From Clavulina sp. PMI_390 (taxonomy: Eukaryota; Basidiomycota; Agaricomycetes; Cantharellales; Hydnaceae): 64,000 nt of DNA. The translations under genes and the position numbers were made by a program. The notes under the pieces are model-generated. The model had not been told where the DNA came from and ran no database searches. It worked only from the letters and a program-made list of their open reading frames with translations. Location of the stretch: contig WIDE01000051.1 of assembly GCA_015039315.1 (NCBI GenBank), positions 62,001 through 126,000 of the forward strand. The letters run 5' to 3'. Shown here piece after piece: positions 23,202 through 34,539 of the stretch (positions within the stretch are counted from its first letter, which is position 1; each line of letters starts with the position of its first letter).

Positions 23202-25128
23202 CTACATTGCGCCTGGAGGTATTTTCCGCGCCTTTTCGCTGGCCTCTCGGATTGCCCAGGTGAATCCGTATGTCTTGCAGGCATCTAATTAATCCGAGGG
23301 CGGCGAAGATGAATAATTCTGATGTGGTAATGTTGACCGCTAATGCTTGGGGCTCACCTTCGTACGACGACAGCAGCTCGGTGTCCTCGCTTGCTAGCTT
23401 GTTTCCCTCCACAGCATTGATAAAATTACTCGCTTCGGTATAGAACGGGTCGTCATCAGCGAACGTGTAGATTGTCTCCTTCTCAACACCTGGCTGTCGC
23501 ACTCGTAGTTCAGGGGCATTGTACGGCTGATCATCGATAAGTAGGTTAGAGGATCCAGTCAAGTCAGGCTACGAATCACTCACATCGATCAACCTATGCG
23601 AATTGACTCAGCTTTGGTCGCATTGGATACACAATTGACAAGGAGAAAGAGGTGCTCACTTGAGTAGAAAGCCATCAGCGTACACCTCGAAATCGCAGGC
23701 GTATTCTCCTCCATGAAGAGCGACAACGTGGGTCAGAGCTCCAATAGCACCGGTATCGTATTTCCTAGATAATCGATTAGCAGAGTACAATAGGTTGACC
23801 GATATTGGACTTTAGGGTTACCAGAATGCAGTGGTGACCCGAGGAATGCGTTCAGTGGCTGGGATAAGTTCGTTCTCATCGAAGGGCATGGAGTCGAGTT
23901 TACCGACATCTTCGTAGAACTCCACTGAAGTGGCTTGGATGGTCGTCTGATCGACCTCGCCTCCAAAGTACCGAGAGAGATCGCCTGATTGAACCGATAT
24001 CCTCAGGACAAGGCTAGCTAAAAGAGCACTCTATTTGTCGATTGTAGACTCACAGAAATGGGTTGCCTGCTCCACGATCGGCCCACAGCTAAGGAAGAGA
24101 CGGTTAGTTGATGCATCCAGATCAAACTTAAGCTGAAAATCCGAGGCGTCACCTTTTTGACTTATTCCACCAATGAGTTTGCACAATGCGGTCATAAGCT
24201 GCGACATAGCGTGCAGTTGTCGCCATCACACACTACACAGAAGCGATTAGCCCCACGAATGACAGCCTGGAGTACTCTATCAGCCTCGGTGACTTACCAG
24301 ATTGTTTTCCTTAATGATTTGCTTCATTTGCTGGACAGCTTTCAGATATCGAAGCATATAGCTAACCAGCGATGTCAGTGCAATGCTATCCCATTGAGAG
24401 CAAGGCTGAACCTAGAGGACTTACCCGACGGAACATAGTGTGCTAGAATCCTTGATTGCCTTAGCTACAACAAGTGAGCGTTCGACAGGACCCGTCGCCA
24501 CAGGTTTCTCAACGAAGAGAGGGAGACCAGGGAATAGCTTCATCAACTTGAGCTCAATGTCGAAGCCGGGGAGATCGGAACCACGGAATTGAGGAGGACA
24601 GCCGACAAAAATGGCGCTAAAACTTCATTTCAGATGACAGTTACTATCAAAAATAAATTTACGACCCACTGAGGCTTGTTGTTTAGAGTCATCTGCGATG
24701 CCAGGTCCTCTGGCGTTGCAAAGATCTTGGTGTGACGATATGCTAGTTCAACATTTGAAGATCTCTTTTGGTCGAGCACACCACTGGCGCGCTTGAGATC
24801 GGGGTCAACGATAGCCACAATGCGAAGACGCTGCTTCAGTTTTCTATCGAAATATTCAATCAAATCGTCAATGTCAGAGGCGCAGATGTAGTCAGTGGAG
24901 ATACTTGCCTCTCAAGGCGGAGACTATGATTCCAAGGCCCTTCGTTGCTCCCTGTTACATGTGTTCATGTTGAAAGTCAGCAAGCATAATGACGACAGAT
25001 CAACTCTGCTGACCAAATATCACGTTCCCGGCGCCGATGAAGGCGATGTTGAAGACCCTTTCAACATCTTCATTTCCAGCTCCAGCCGCATGAGGGACAA
25101 CGTTCACGTCGGAAATAGATGAGGACAT
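23202..25128 (-). CDS. Gfo/Idh/MocA-family oxidoreductase, paralogue A
   Basis: Leftward multi-exon gene of roughly 400 residues starting MSSSISDVNVVPHAA. The NAD(P)-binding turn is FNIAFIGAGNVIFG, then LRIVAIVDPDLKRASG, FVGCPPQFRGSDLPG and the family signature FVEKPVATGPVERS, whose E-K-P is diagnostic. The C-terminal half has SVGYMLRYLKAVQQM, RVMATTARYVAAYDRI, QTHWWNK, CGPIVEQATHFCDL, GGEYACDFEVYADGFLL and a last exon DACKTYGFTWAIREASEK ending PPGAM. Family members oxidise or reduce sugars, sugar acids, inositols or related diols; the substrate is unknown. The intron after NHSLRLE uses a GC donor (gcaagt). The start is supported by alignment with the paralogue, which begins MSPSISGSEAI. Confidence 0.8.
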
Positions 25129-26410
25129 GGTGGTTCGGGGTTCGCTCGCCGTCGGGCGGTCTGGGGCAGAAGTGATCACGATGCTTGTCATCTTGGCGGG
25201 CAAGCCAAGTCAGCTGGGTTACGGAGGTTAGGGAGAGGTAAGAGAAACAAAGAGTGGAGCGTAGCATTTTATGGGTCGTTTTGGCAATTGGAAGGTTTTC
25301 GGGGGAGAGGCACTTGAGCTGCAAAGCACTGTTGGGCGATAGAGATAGTGGCAAGTGATCACGAACCAATGCGAGAAAGCAGAGCATGAATAGAGAAGCT
25401 GAGATGTCAATCTCAGTAATGCAGTTGTCAGGCACAGGGGTGGTATAATCTTATCAGTCCATTTCATATCGGCCGATGACGGAAAAGCAGAATACATCAG
25501 GCGGGATCGAGTATCGACGCACGGGTGAGGGCCTTGACAAGCGAAAGAGATGTAGCGAGGAACCGACTCAGGTGCTTTCATGATCATCGAGTGTCTTATC
25601 ATCCCTGATCTTCCCAAAACGACTGCATCACATGGGATCAACAGTATGCAACGAAAAAGCGGACCGGACACGGCTATCCATCAGCCCAATGGGCTGATCC
25701 AAAGTTACAAGAGGTAACTGAATATATCGACACGTAGAGTAGTACTGCGGTGATAGAGATGCTCCCATTCTGATAATAATATCATAATATGACCCAGGGG
25801 AGTGGAGATCTATGCGATGCTATGCGATTCTGTTGGAATCTGATCAAAACCCTCTTCAAATTGTTGAGGGTAAAAAGCGGACACCATCACGCGCTGGGAG
25901 TCCAGTAAAACTCGAAATGGGAGGACTTGCCTGCTACAATAAGTTTTTGGATGATAGGGAATCACCGTATAATATCTGTGTATGAGAGCTGGCACTACAC
26001 ACTCCCCAGAATCTCATCAAGGAGTGACGTGGTTTCGCAAGGGCCTATGATGATGCTGGCCCTCCAGATGAAGAGTGACATTGATGTTCTGGTATTATTG
26101 GGTTCCGGAACACAAAAGCGTGGGATCTGTTACTGATTTGCCCTCGCACAAAAACATGCATAATAGAGAGGCTAACGAAGACTTTCGCTGGCCACGGCTT
26201 GTCCCATCGGGGACTCAGGCTCCATATATGCTGATTCATATGGCGCTTAAGACAAGCTCTTGATGGGATGGGGAAGGGAACATCGGAGTGCGTGTTCCAT
26301 GATAGGCCCAAGGTTTCTCATAGTGTACATGTGCGCGGGATGCATGCTTACAGCACACAGCTCACACTACATAATCTCAATGAAGAATCCTGAGGTCCAT
26401 CAGGAGGGAG
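25129..26410. other. intergenic region between the tandem Gfo/Idh/MocA genes
   Basis: About 1.3 kb. The first ~130 nt match the promoter of the second copy in short blocks (tcttggcgggc, caaagagtggag), so the promoter was duplicated with the gene. The rest shows only short frames with no support. Confidence 0.45.
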
Positions 26411-28338
26411 CTACATCACCCCTGAAGGAATCTTCCGACTATTTTCGCTGGCCTCACGAATAGCCCAGGTAAACCCGTATGTCTTACAGGCATCTAATCA
26501 GTGCCCAAATCGGATATTAGTCATTTCGGAGCGGTGCTAGCTAGTGATACTTGGGGCTAACCTTCATATGACGACAGAATCCTAGCGTCACCGCTCATCC
26601 GTTTATCACCTGCGACGGCGTTGATAAAGTTACTCGCTTCAGAGTAGAAGGGATCGTCATCAACAAATGTATAAACGGTCTCCTTTTCAACACCTGGTCG
26701 CCGTACCCGCAACTCGGGAGAATTGTATGGCTGTTCGTTAAGGATAATATTTCAGTGGAATCAATTGAGACCAAAAGTAAACATCGCGTACGTCAACCAA
26801 CCTACAGGAAGGCAAGGCGAAAAAAATTAGTCTGAATTAAATGTAGCGACAAGGAGAGGGAAGCGCCCACTTGAGCAAAAAGCCGTCAGCATATACCTCA
26901 AAATCGCAGGCATATTCGCCACCATGAAGGGCGACAACGTGAGTCAGAGCTCCAATAGCACCAGTTTCATACTTCCTGCGAAGCTTTATTAGCCAAGCGC
27001 CACAGTGTATTTAGCGGTGGAGATAAGGCTGACCAGAACGCAGTGGTGGCCCGGGGGATGCGTTCAGTGGCCGGGATGACTTCATTCTCGTCGAAGGGCA
27101 TGGCACCGAGTTGACCAGCATCCTCGTAGAACTCCACCGAGGCGGCTTGGACGGTTGTGTGGTCCACCTCGCCTCCAAAGTACCGAGAGAGATCACCTGG
27201 ACAAGGTGGATTGTTTAAAGTTTATAGTGGATTGTGAAACATAGATAGAGACTCACAGAAATGAGTCGCTTGTTCCACAATCGGTCCACAGCTTAGCAAT
27301 TACCATCAATCGCTGTATAAGATATGGAATTAGGATTGCGCTACCTGTTCGCCTTGTTCCACCAATGCGTTTGCGTGATACGGTCATATGCTGCAACGTA
27401 GCGTGCAGTTGTTGCCATCACACGCTTGATATGAGCGATCAGCATCCCAATCGACAAACCCCAATACTCAATGAGTTGTGACGACATACAAGATGATTCT
27501 CCTTGATGATTTCCTTCATCTTCTGAACAGCCTGCAAGTATCGGAGCATATATCTAACCAGTGACATTAAATGCTGTTGTAGATCGGGCACCAGCTCCGC
27601 GGAGTTAATGGTAGACAGGACAAGAGACCCACCCAACAGAGCACAATGTGTTGGTGTCCTTGATTGTTTTCGCTACGATCAGCGAGCGTTCAACAGGACC
27701 CGTTGCCACAGGTTTCTCAACGAAGAGAGGGGTGCCAGGGAAGAGCCTCATAAGGTTGAGCTCGGTGTCCAAACCGGGTAGATCAGAACCACGGAACCGT
27801 GGGGGACAGCCAACAAAAATTGCTCTAGGAAATCACATCAGACGATACACACTACTAAGAAATGATGCACGACAAACTGGAGTCTTTTCTGCGATATAAT
27901 CTGTGATGCGAGCTCCTCAAGTGTCGCGAAGAGTTTTGTATCGCGATATGCCACCTCTGCTCTAGAAGAGCGTTTTTGGGCGAGCACTCCACTGGCGCGA
28001 TTCAGATCAGGGTCGACAATGGCCACAATGCGAAGGCGATGTTTGAGCTTCCTGGAGGCGCGGCCGATTGGATCGTTAATGTGCGTTATTAAGCCCGTGA
28101 TGAGCAAAGTTACTCGCCTCTCGAGGCGGAGACTATGGTTCCAGGGACCTTCGTTACTCCCTGTTGAAGACGCTCATAAGGATCGTCCAGAGTGATGAGG
28201 ACATTAGATCGATCCTACTCACCAAATATCACATTCCCAGCGCCGACGAAGGCAATGTTGAAGACTCCTACGTCGTCACCCTCAACAGGAGTTGTAGAAT
28301 TGAGAATAGCTTCAGAGCCGGAGATGGATGGGGACATG
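26411..28338 (-). CDS. Gfo/Idh/MocA-family oxidoreductase, paralogue B
   Basis: Tandem sister of the previous gene, again about 400 residues, starting MSPSISGSEAILNSTTPVEG. The landmarks are FNIAFVGAGNVIFG, LRIVAIVDPDLNRASG, FVGCPPRFRGSDLPG, FVEKPVATGPVERS, SVGYMLRYLQAVQKM, RVMATTARYVAAYDRI, CGPIVEQATHFC, DLSRYFGGEVDHTTVQAASV and DACKTYGFTWAIREASEN ending PSGVM. The intron structure matches paralogue A, including a GC splice donor (gcgagt) at the same codon after NHSLRLE. Both copies keep the full nucleotide-binding turn and the E-K-P signature, so both look functional. The tandem arrangement on one strand suggests unequal crossing-over as origin. Confidence 0.8.
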
Positions 28339-29238
28339 ATTGTTTGGGTTCATTAGCAGGGTAAGAGTTAGCCTTTTTTAAGCTGGAACTAGACGGCTGC
28401 ATCGGAGATCGTTCACCGGCGCGCCCGTCACCACGCCCGCCGCGCGGTAGTCGGGGTTTGAAATTTTGGCAACAATTTCCTCTTGGCGGGCGAGTGGAGT
28501 TACCGAGGGCGCGGAGATTCGGGGACACATTCCGCAGCAAAGAGTGGAGTCCAGTATTCTGAACATAAAATTTAATTGTGAGTGAATCATTTGACACAGG
28601 AGCATCTCTCTCATGATTATAGGCCATGACGAGGAGCCACACATCTGAGTCAAATAGCCAAGAAAGAAAGGAAAGCGAGCGTCAACCAAGAGAAGCTCAG
28701 TTCTCAAGCACAGTAAATGCATTTTCTCTAGCAGGGGCGTGTCCTAATAATTTCAAGCTTATGAACAGGGAAGAAATCCGGGCGCCTGGAGCAAGATCGA
28801 GTTACGAATGTGCAAGGAATGTGACAAAGGAGGCAAGGAGAGCTGATGGAAAAGGAGCCTGCCTGCAGGGTCATCAATCGGCAGTAGCAGGTCGACTATT
28901 TTTCTCCCGTGATCGTGCAAGTTTCTCCAACCCCCGCATCACTCATCTCAAACTGGCCGAGTCGCGTAAGGGTCAATTTTACAGAGATCTTGGAGCTCTA
29001 AGAGCTAATAAATGGATTTCAGGGTGCAAAGCACCGCAATGGGGCTTGGGGTTTGATCGAAGACTCCCAGGAAGGAAGTGAATCGCTTTGACGATCATTT
29101 TATGATCATAGCGGACTCGCGAGCGGCAGATATTCGCGGGGCCGTAGCTCATGAAGCAGAGCCGTCTCAAATATAACCCTCGCACAAATAAAGCCCCCTT
29201 TGGACAATGGCCACATGCGTGACGAGTTTCTTACCCAA
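28339..29238. other. intergenic region, promoter of Gfo paralogue B
   Basis: About 900 nt. It starts with GC-rich promoter sequence related to that of paralogue A. An open frame of 151 codons (28626-29081, plus) has no recognisable feature and was not called. Confidence 0.4.
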
Positions 29239-31436
29239 TTAGTCAATGATAGTGAAGACCGTGATAGTTGTGAAAGGCATATCTCGCATCTGCTAAGGGC
29301 CCAGACGTGGGTTTATAAAAACGCAGTGAGCTGAGACAGCGAGACTTACGCGATGAATTATCACCCGCTTATAATCCATTTCGGCACGCACCTCCTCTGC
29401 CGGGATGTTGTGGAGCAGTAGTGTCTCCAGGCACAACGCGTTGGTATTCCAAGAAGTCTGCTTGGAGCGAATCATACCATCTTCCTTGTCGCCAAATTGG
29501 CTTACAGTAGTGCTGTCAGAGACGTCCATAGAGCCTACCATCAAGGGCCCAGCGGCTGATCGCTGCCGTAAGAGACGTGGGGAATGTTGCGAGAGAAGAT
29601 TGAGAGGCTCTGGGGGCCAGACTGTAACATTTCCAGCGCTAAGCTCGGCGCGTCGAGCGCGTTGTTTGCTGAAGTCAACAAGACGAACAGTCCAAGTCAA
29701 GATAACTTTATTAAGCTCATCTGAATGCACCGAACGGCATTCGGTGATCAGAACAAGGTCACCAGCTACTTGGACATGATCCACCATGAGGTTAAGAACA
29801 TTCCATGGTGGTCTGCCCAGTAAGGCCGCGTTCGTGCTGATATCTCCTTTCGCATTGGTGATCTTTTGGGGAACGGATAACTTGATAAAGTGTGCACAAC
29901 GCTCTTGTGACCAAAAATCAATTGAGACAACGGGAGGAGTAGGGGCCACATTAATTCCAACATCTCCCAAGCTCGTCGGAGCAGCCATTTTGTCGATAAG
30001 TTTCAGGAAGATTGGAAGGGGGCATATGAGGTGATGTACGCCATTTGAAGCCCACTTTAGGTGGTAGACGGCTTGATCACCATGGGACTGGCGGGCTGTA
30101 GGGAACGGACGACAGGCTGCCCCAAACTCTCGTATTGTTCGGTCCGCAAATTCTCTTAAATCGAATCTAAGCAAGGCCTGAGGTGATTTATTTGGATGGA
30201 GGGGGTCAAGTGCGTAGACTTGGATGAATAGTTGTTGCGAATCCTCAGGTGCCGAGAATCCGGATGAATGGGCCGTGATGAATCTAGACGAATCCAGGAA
30301 TACTGGGCGAGTGCACTGCCACGTACTTCTTCCCGTGCTGAGAAGTAGATTCTAGAGTCGGTGTCCACAAATCAGTCGCCGAATCAATACCTCGGATTTA
30401 GAACGATCGAGCATTTGGACATACGCAGAAGAGTTCACCCGACTTCCAGTCCCATATTAGCAGGTATTGACGATCCAATCGTGGAGTTCCGGGCGCGGTA
30501 ACCGCCTCAATGGAATCAACAAACTTTGCCACACAAGACACAAACCGCCCATCACCATCAATAGTAAGTGAGTCTCTCATCTGCAGATTACAAGATGCCA
30601 TCACAACTAGTGGTGATACCTGTGCAAGTGGATGCGTTTCTTCAGGATTACTTAGCGACTGAAAGCGTAAAATGTATTGATTGTCCAAATCACTATGCAT
30701 GGGGTCAAATTGAATATAACAAGCGACGCCATCTACGTTTGCGTTGATAGAACTCACAAGTCACTGACAATAAAGAGGTCGAGATCCAAGTCGACCGCCT
30801 CATTGAATGGGTCGTCTCCAACCATGAAAAGAGGGGTGGGGTTATGATAACTCAGGTCTGGCTCCCAAGACTCTCCGTCATCAGCGCAAGCGGGCATATC
30901 GATGATACGGGGTGGTGCACCAGAGTCTTGATGCCCAACAAGCGCGCAATGGGCGAACGGTGATGACAAATAAGTGGAGGGGATACGTTCAGGGAGCGCG
31001 ACAAGAGGGAACCTTCCTGCCGTTTCACGCACGGTATCCCTTCGGAGGAGCAGCCTGGGCTCACCGGCCGCGCTGGAACTACCGAACGGCTCCCATTTGT
31101 CGTCGTCAAGATTGAGTGGTGTTCGCCGTGCTTCCTCATGTCGAAGAAGTCTAGACAGGCGCTCGGAAATTGGGACTCGTGGATTACAGTCCTCAGTGAA
31201 GGGCGAGACCCCATAGATGCCACACCATACGTAGTATTGTAGAGTAAGCGACTCCTCGATCAAGCTTCTCCATTGTCGACAAACCTGTCGCGCCCATAGG
31301 AAGAAGGTACTCATGTTCAGGTTCAGATATGAGCAGCCAATAGAATGCGTACTGCTCTTGCGCGCACGATATCAGCGTACGGTATCATGCACAGCACGTC
31401 GTGCACAAGATCGGGAGGTATTCCATACATCGCCAT
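29239..31436 (-). CDS. F-box protein, paralogue 1
   Basis: Five exons (31436-31353, 31284-30758, 30692-30425, 30351-29350, 29289-29239) give 643 residues. The N-terminus is an F-box split by the first intron: IPPDLVHDVLCMIPYADIVR, RARAVCRQWRSLIEESL, continuing LQYYVWCGIYGV. The rest has no LRR or WD40 repeats. Fixed landmarks shared with the paralogue at 48521-50692 are DLDLDLFIVSDL/DLDLLILSDL, RLSNPEQTHPLA-like, TIDGDGRFVSC, IWDWK, TRPVFLDSSRF, HFVCPL-like and a short last exon ending FTIID. The large family of such F-box proteins in agaricomycetes is thought to recruit substrates to SCF ubiquitin ligases through Skp1. Its substrate is unknown. The start uses the first of two ATGs (31436 or 31430). 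Confidence 0.75.
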
Positions 31437-31888
31437 TGCACTTGTCAAAGGTGTGTGTAGTGGTGGTGGTTGGACGAGTTGCCACCAGCTCGGCTCCGAC
31501 CGCTAGATTCCCACGGCCAGTCAGATCTCAGACTACACCGCATTTTTAATCTTCAGCACCTTTCTTCAGTTACTCATATAATGTACAGCCAGATATTAGA
31601 TGATTCAAATATAATATTCCGTGGGCTTAGTTAGTTGCCGATAAGTTAGATGTACTTTCTGGGAGGGTAAAGAATCAGTGGAGTTGGTGGTGTTTGGTCA
31701 GCGGGTGTGGGCCTGATATTCTCACTTCACCATGATAAAACCACCAAAAAACTGGAGAGATACATATTCCCCATGATTTTGTGAGTATATAAGAGCTTCT
31801 GGTCCAGAAATCCAGGTTGTCATGAGCCGAAAATGTCGTTGTAAATGAAGTGGTCCTGGATCCAACTTCCGCCCCTCCCCAGGATGAA
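31437..31888. other. intergenic region upstream of F-box paralogue 1
   Basis: About 450 nt between the F-box start and the tRNA gene. It contains AT-rich stretches and no supported gene. Confidence 0.5.
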
Positions 31889-31982
31889 GACGAGTTGCCC
31901 GAGTGGTCTAAGGGGACGGCCTTAAGATCTCTGATATCTTATCCGTTGTTTATACGCGTGGGTTCAAACCCCACACTCGTCA
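31889..31982 (+). tRNA. tRNA-Leu, probably UAA anticodon, with a 14-nt intron
   Basis: The acceptor strands GACGAGT (31889-31895) and ACTCGTC (31975-31981) pair perfectly, followed by discriminator A at 31982, as leucine tRNAs have. A type II D arm (gcccgagtggtctaagggg) contains the A box. The T arm GTGGG-TTCAAAC-CCCAC is perfect and holds the B box. The anticodon loop reads CTTAAG, giving TAA at 31923-31925, and an intron of about 14 nt (31927-31940) follows the base after the anticodon. One C-T mismatch at the foot of the anticodon stem makes the exact splice and anticodon slightly uncertain. A run of seven T at 31987-31993 is the Pol III terminator. Confidence 0.85.
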
Positions 31983-31986
31983 ACCT

Positions 31987-31993
31987 GTTTTTT
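31987..31993 (+). terminator. Pol III terminator of tRNA-Leu
   Basis: Seven consecutive T residues begin five bases after the discriminator base of the tRNA-Leu gene. This is the standard RNA polymerase III stop signal. Confidence 0.75.
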
Positions 31994-34140
31994 TGGCCGT
32001 TTTGAGGAGGGGGTTTCTCGCCCTCTCACTTTTTGGGCAATTACACTGCAACAACGCATTTCTCGCGGTTATAAACCCACTTTCAATTTATTAGACCTTA
32101 TTATCCACCCTTTTTTATATGGGGACTTTGTGCTCAGGTCGATGTGTGCCGTGGTAGGGAGGAAACGGGAGGTAGGTGGCATCATGAATGTTCGGAATGC
32201 GGTGTCACAACAACAGCCGCACAAATCGCGCCCTCCGAGGAGACATATGCTTCGGATAATATTCTCATCAAGTATGGCTATCTTTCCATCAAAGAATGGC
32301 AAAAATCCATCCGTAACTTGTCGTGCTGTGAGGATTTCTACAATTGAACATTCCCACGCACGTCAATTCTTGCTGTTCAGCCGTAGTTCCAGCTGGGAGG
32401 CTACGATAAAGCCTCTCAACCTTTTGGGCGCTAATTGACGGAGAAATTATCCAAGCATCGTGATATCCGATATGTCCATATCTGCGGTAATGACATGTAT
32501 GTCTTTGTCGAGCCTCACAAGATTTCTACCATTTTGAGCAATTTGGTCGTTCATGTAGATGAGCGGCATTGTAACAATCCTCATTATCATACTCCACGGC
32601 GGTCTCATAATCTTACATGAGAACTGCGGCCACCTCAGGGCGCTTGAGCAGTACATGCCCTCCTTCATTGATCGCGTTTCGGATACCGATGCCCGCTACC
32701 AGATGACCACTTCGCTGCGATAGCGGCCTGCACTTGGCCTATTCGGAACGGGATTACTACAATTCTCTTGAGAATGGTGGAAGAATGACTAGGAAGCTGA
32801 TAAGGATCAAATCATGCTCACGGCCTGGGAGCGCTCGCTCCAGATGACCCGATTCTTATGAGCGGACGTACATATGTTCTCCGCACAGCAGTGCTCGCAC
32901 GATCCTCCCACCGCTGGATGTCCTCCCCGCATGAGACTGAATGAATGCATACATTCGCTGGCAACGCGTATCAACAAAGCAGGCTTGACGATCCCGGCGG
33001 TAAGAAGATACTCAGGTGTGGGGAAGTGGGGAAGTGTGGGTTGGAGGCCGTGGTATCAACACTGTACAATTTGATTTCATCGCTGTAAGTTCAGTCGATG
33101 TGAGTATGTCTGTGAGTGAGTGTGTGCGTGGGTGCGGAAATGACGCAAGGGTCACTCACTCATTAACTTGTAGAGCGAGTGGATTTGCCAAATCGTCATG
33201 ATGGGCCAAATGGTTGAACTGAACGGACCAAGGGAGGGGAGGGCACACAGACAGAGAGGTATGCGTTCCCAGAGGAACAGATTGCGCTATCGATGCTTGC
33301 TTTGGCAAATCACTGGAGCATGTGATTCGAAGCAACAGAAGAAGGGAGGATCATCGCCTCCCTCTGCAAGGATGTTTCCGCTCATATATGGGGCCCTGAC
33401 TATGAAGAACATGTGTCCTGCGTCGTTATGAATCATGGAGTTGGCCGCCGCGGCCCTAATCAGATTTGCCCGAGCAGACAGACAGACGCCGGTGTACGAG
33501 GGCTGAAAGAGACATGACAAGACAGGAAAGGAATTTGGGAAGTGTGCGTATCTCGTACGTGTGTGAGTAAGTTGTGAATCAGGCCAAGGCGCTTATGATT
33601 CAGACGGGGTAGAATGAGATTTCCGCCAGAGCGTCGTCGCGCTGATCTTTGATTCAAATCCCTCCTATTAACGAGATACGGAGCAAGATAACAAATGGAA
33701 GAAGTCGGGAGACCCTAATAAATTTAGGGGGAGGAATGGCTAGGAGGTCAGGGCGCGCACCCTGAAACGTGGACGCGTGACTTGGTCTGCTGAGAGAGAA
33801 AGAGATCCACCCATCATCACATCACCGCGCCGATGGCGATAGTGGTGATAACAATCAAATCGTATCCCACACGTCGGAGGCACCGCCAGCGAACCCTTGG
33901 AGCGCATTTGAGAGTGAGAAGCCGATGGGCGGTCTTCGGGGATTTCGAGCTGGGGCCCTGACTGGAGGGTCAGGAGGTCAAGGGACGCACCATTTGTACA
34001 CACGAAGTTTGTGTGTGTATGTGCGGCCGAGAAACGGGGAAGGGCTGGTGACTATGATGATGATGACTAGTATTGATATATAATGAACCCAAAGCTAAGG
34101 AAGAAGGGCACAGCCTGTATATGCGCGGGAGTTTACTGTG
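31994..34140. other. intergenic region with an unexplained open stretch at 32144-32347
   Basis: About 2.1 kb between the tRNA and the GSK3 promoter. At 32144-32347 (plus) one frame reads with protein-like composition (WHHECSECGVTTTAAQ, then ASDNILIKYGYLSIKEWQKS) and may be a fragment of an unknown gene, but no flanking exons could be joined. Other frames are short. Nothing identifiable was found at 33000-34100. Confidence 0.35.
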
Positions 34141-34152
34141 CAAGTTCGGTCG

Positions 34153-34160
34153 TATAAAAG
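34153..34160 (+). promoter_or_regulatory. TATA box of the GSK3 gene
   Basis: TATAAAAG lies 387 nt upstream of the GSK3 ATG and is followed after about 25 nt by a pyrimidine-rich tract (ctctcttctttctctcccc) that suits a transcription start. It implies a 5' leader of roughly 350 nt, unless an intron lies in the leader. Confidence 0.6.
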
Positions 34161-34539
34161 GGGGGAGCAGTTGCGATGCAACTCTCTTCTTTCTCTCCCC
34201 TCTCGAAACGCCCACACCGCCTCGTTGCGCAGGACAAATATCCCTAGAAATCACACCTTCATCTTGCGCACGCATAAAGCGCTCAAGATTTCCTGCTGAA
34301 CACCGACAACCCAGGTCGTGCGCCCCCGATTGTCGTCACTGTGTGTATTCGGACGATTTCGGCGCTTAGAGGACTGAATTGATCATCTGACTGGGACGAC
34401 CGAATTGAGCTCCGTTCAACACACTTCTTCTTCTTCTTCTTCTTCTCATCGTGCTCGTGCTCTTGTCCACCAAATCCACCTGCCCACCCGTCCACATTCC
34501 ACCCCCACCACCCGCAAACAACACCCCTAAGCACCTCCG

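Noticed and set aside
28626..29081. 151-codon plus-strand frame upstream of Gfo paralogue B
   Set aside because: Composition is irregular and nothing resembles a known family; likely chance.
34351..34445. ttcttc repeat before GSK3 as a microsatellite locus
   Set aside because: Only about eight units of a pyrimidine leader; not notable as a repeat feature.
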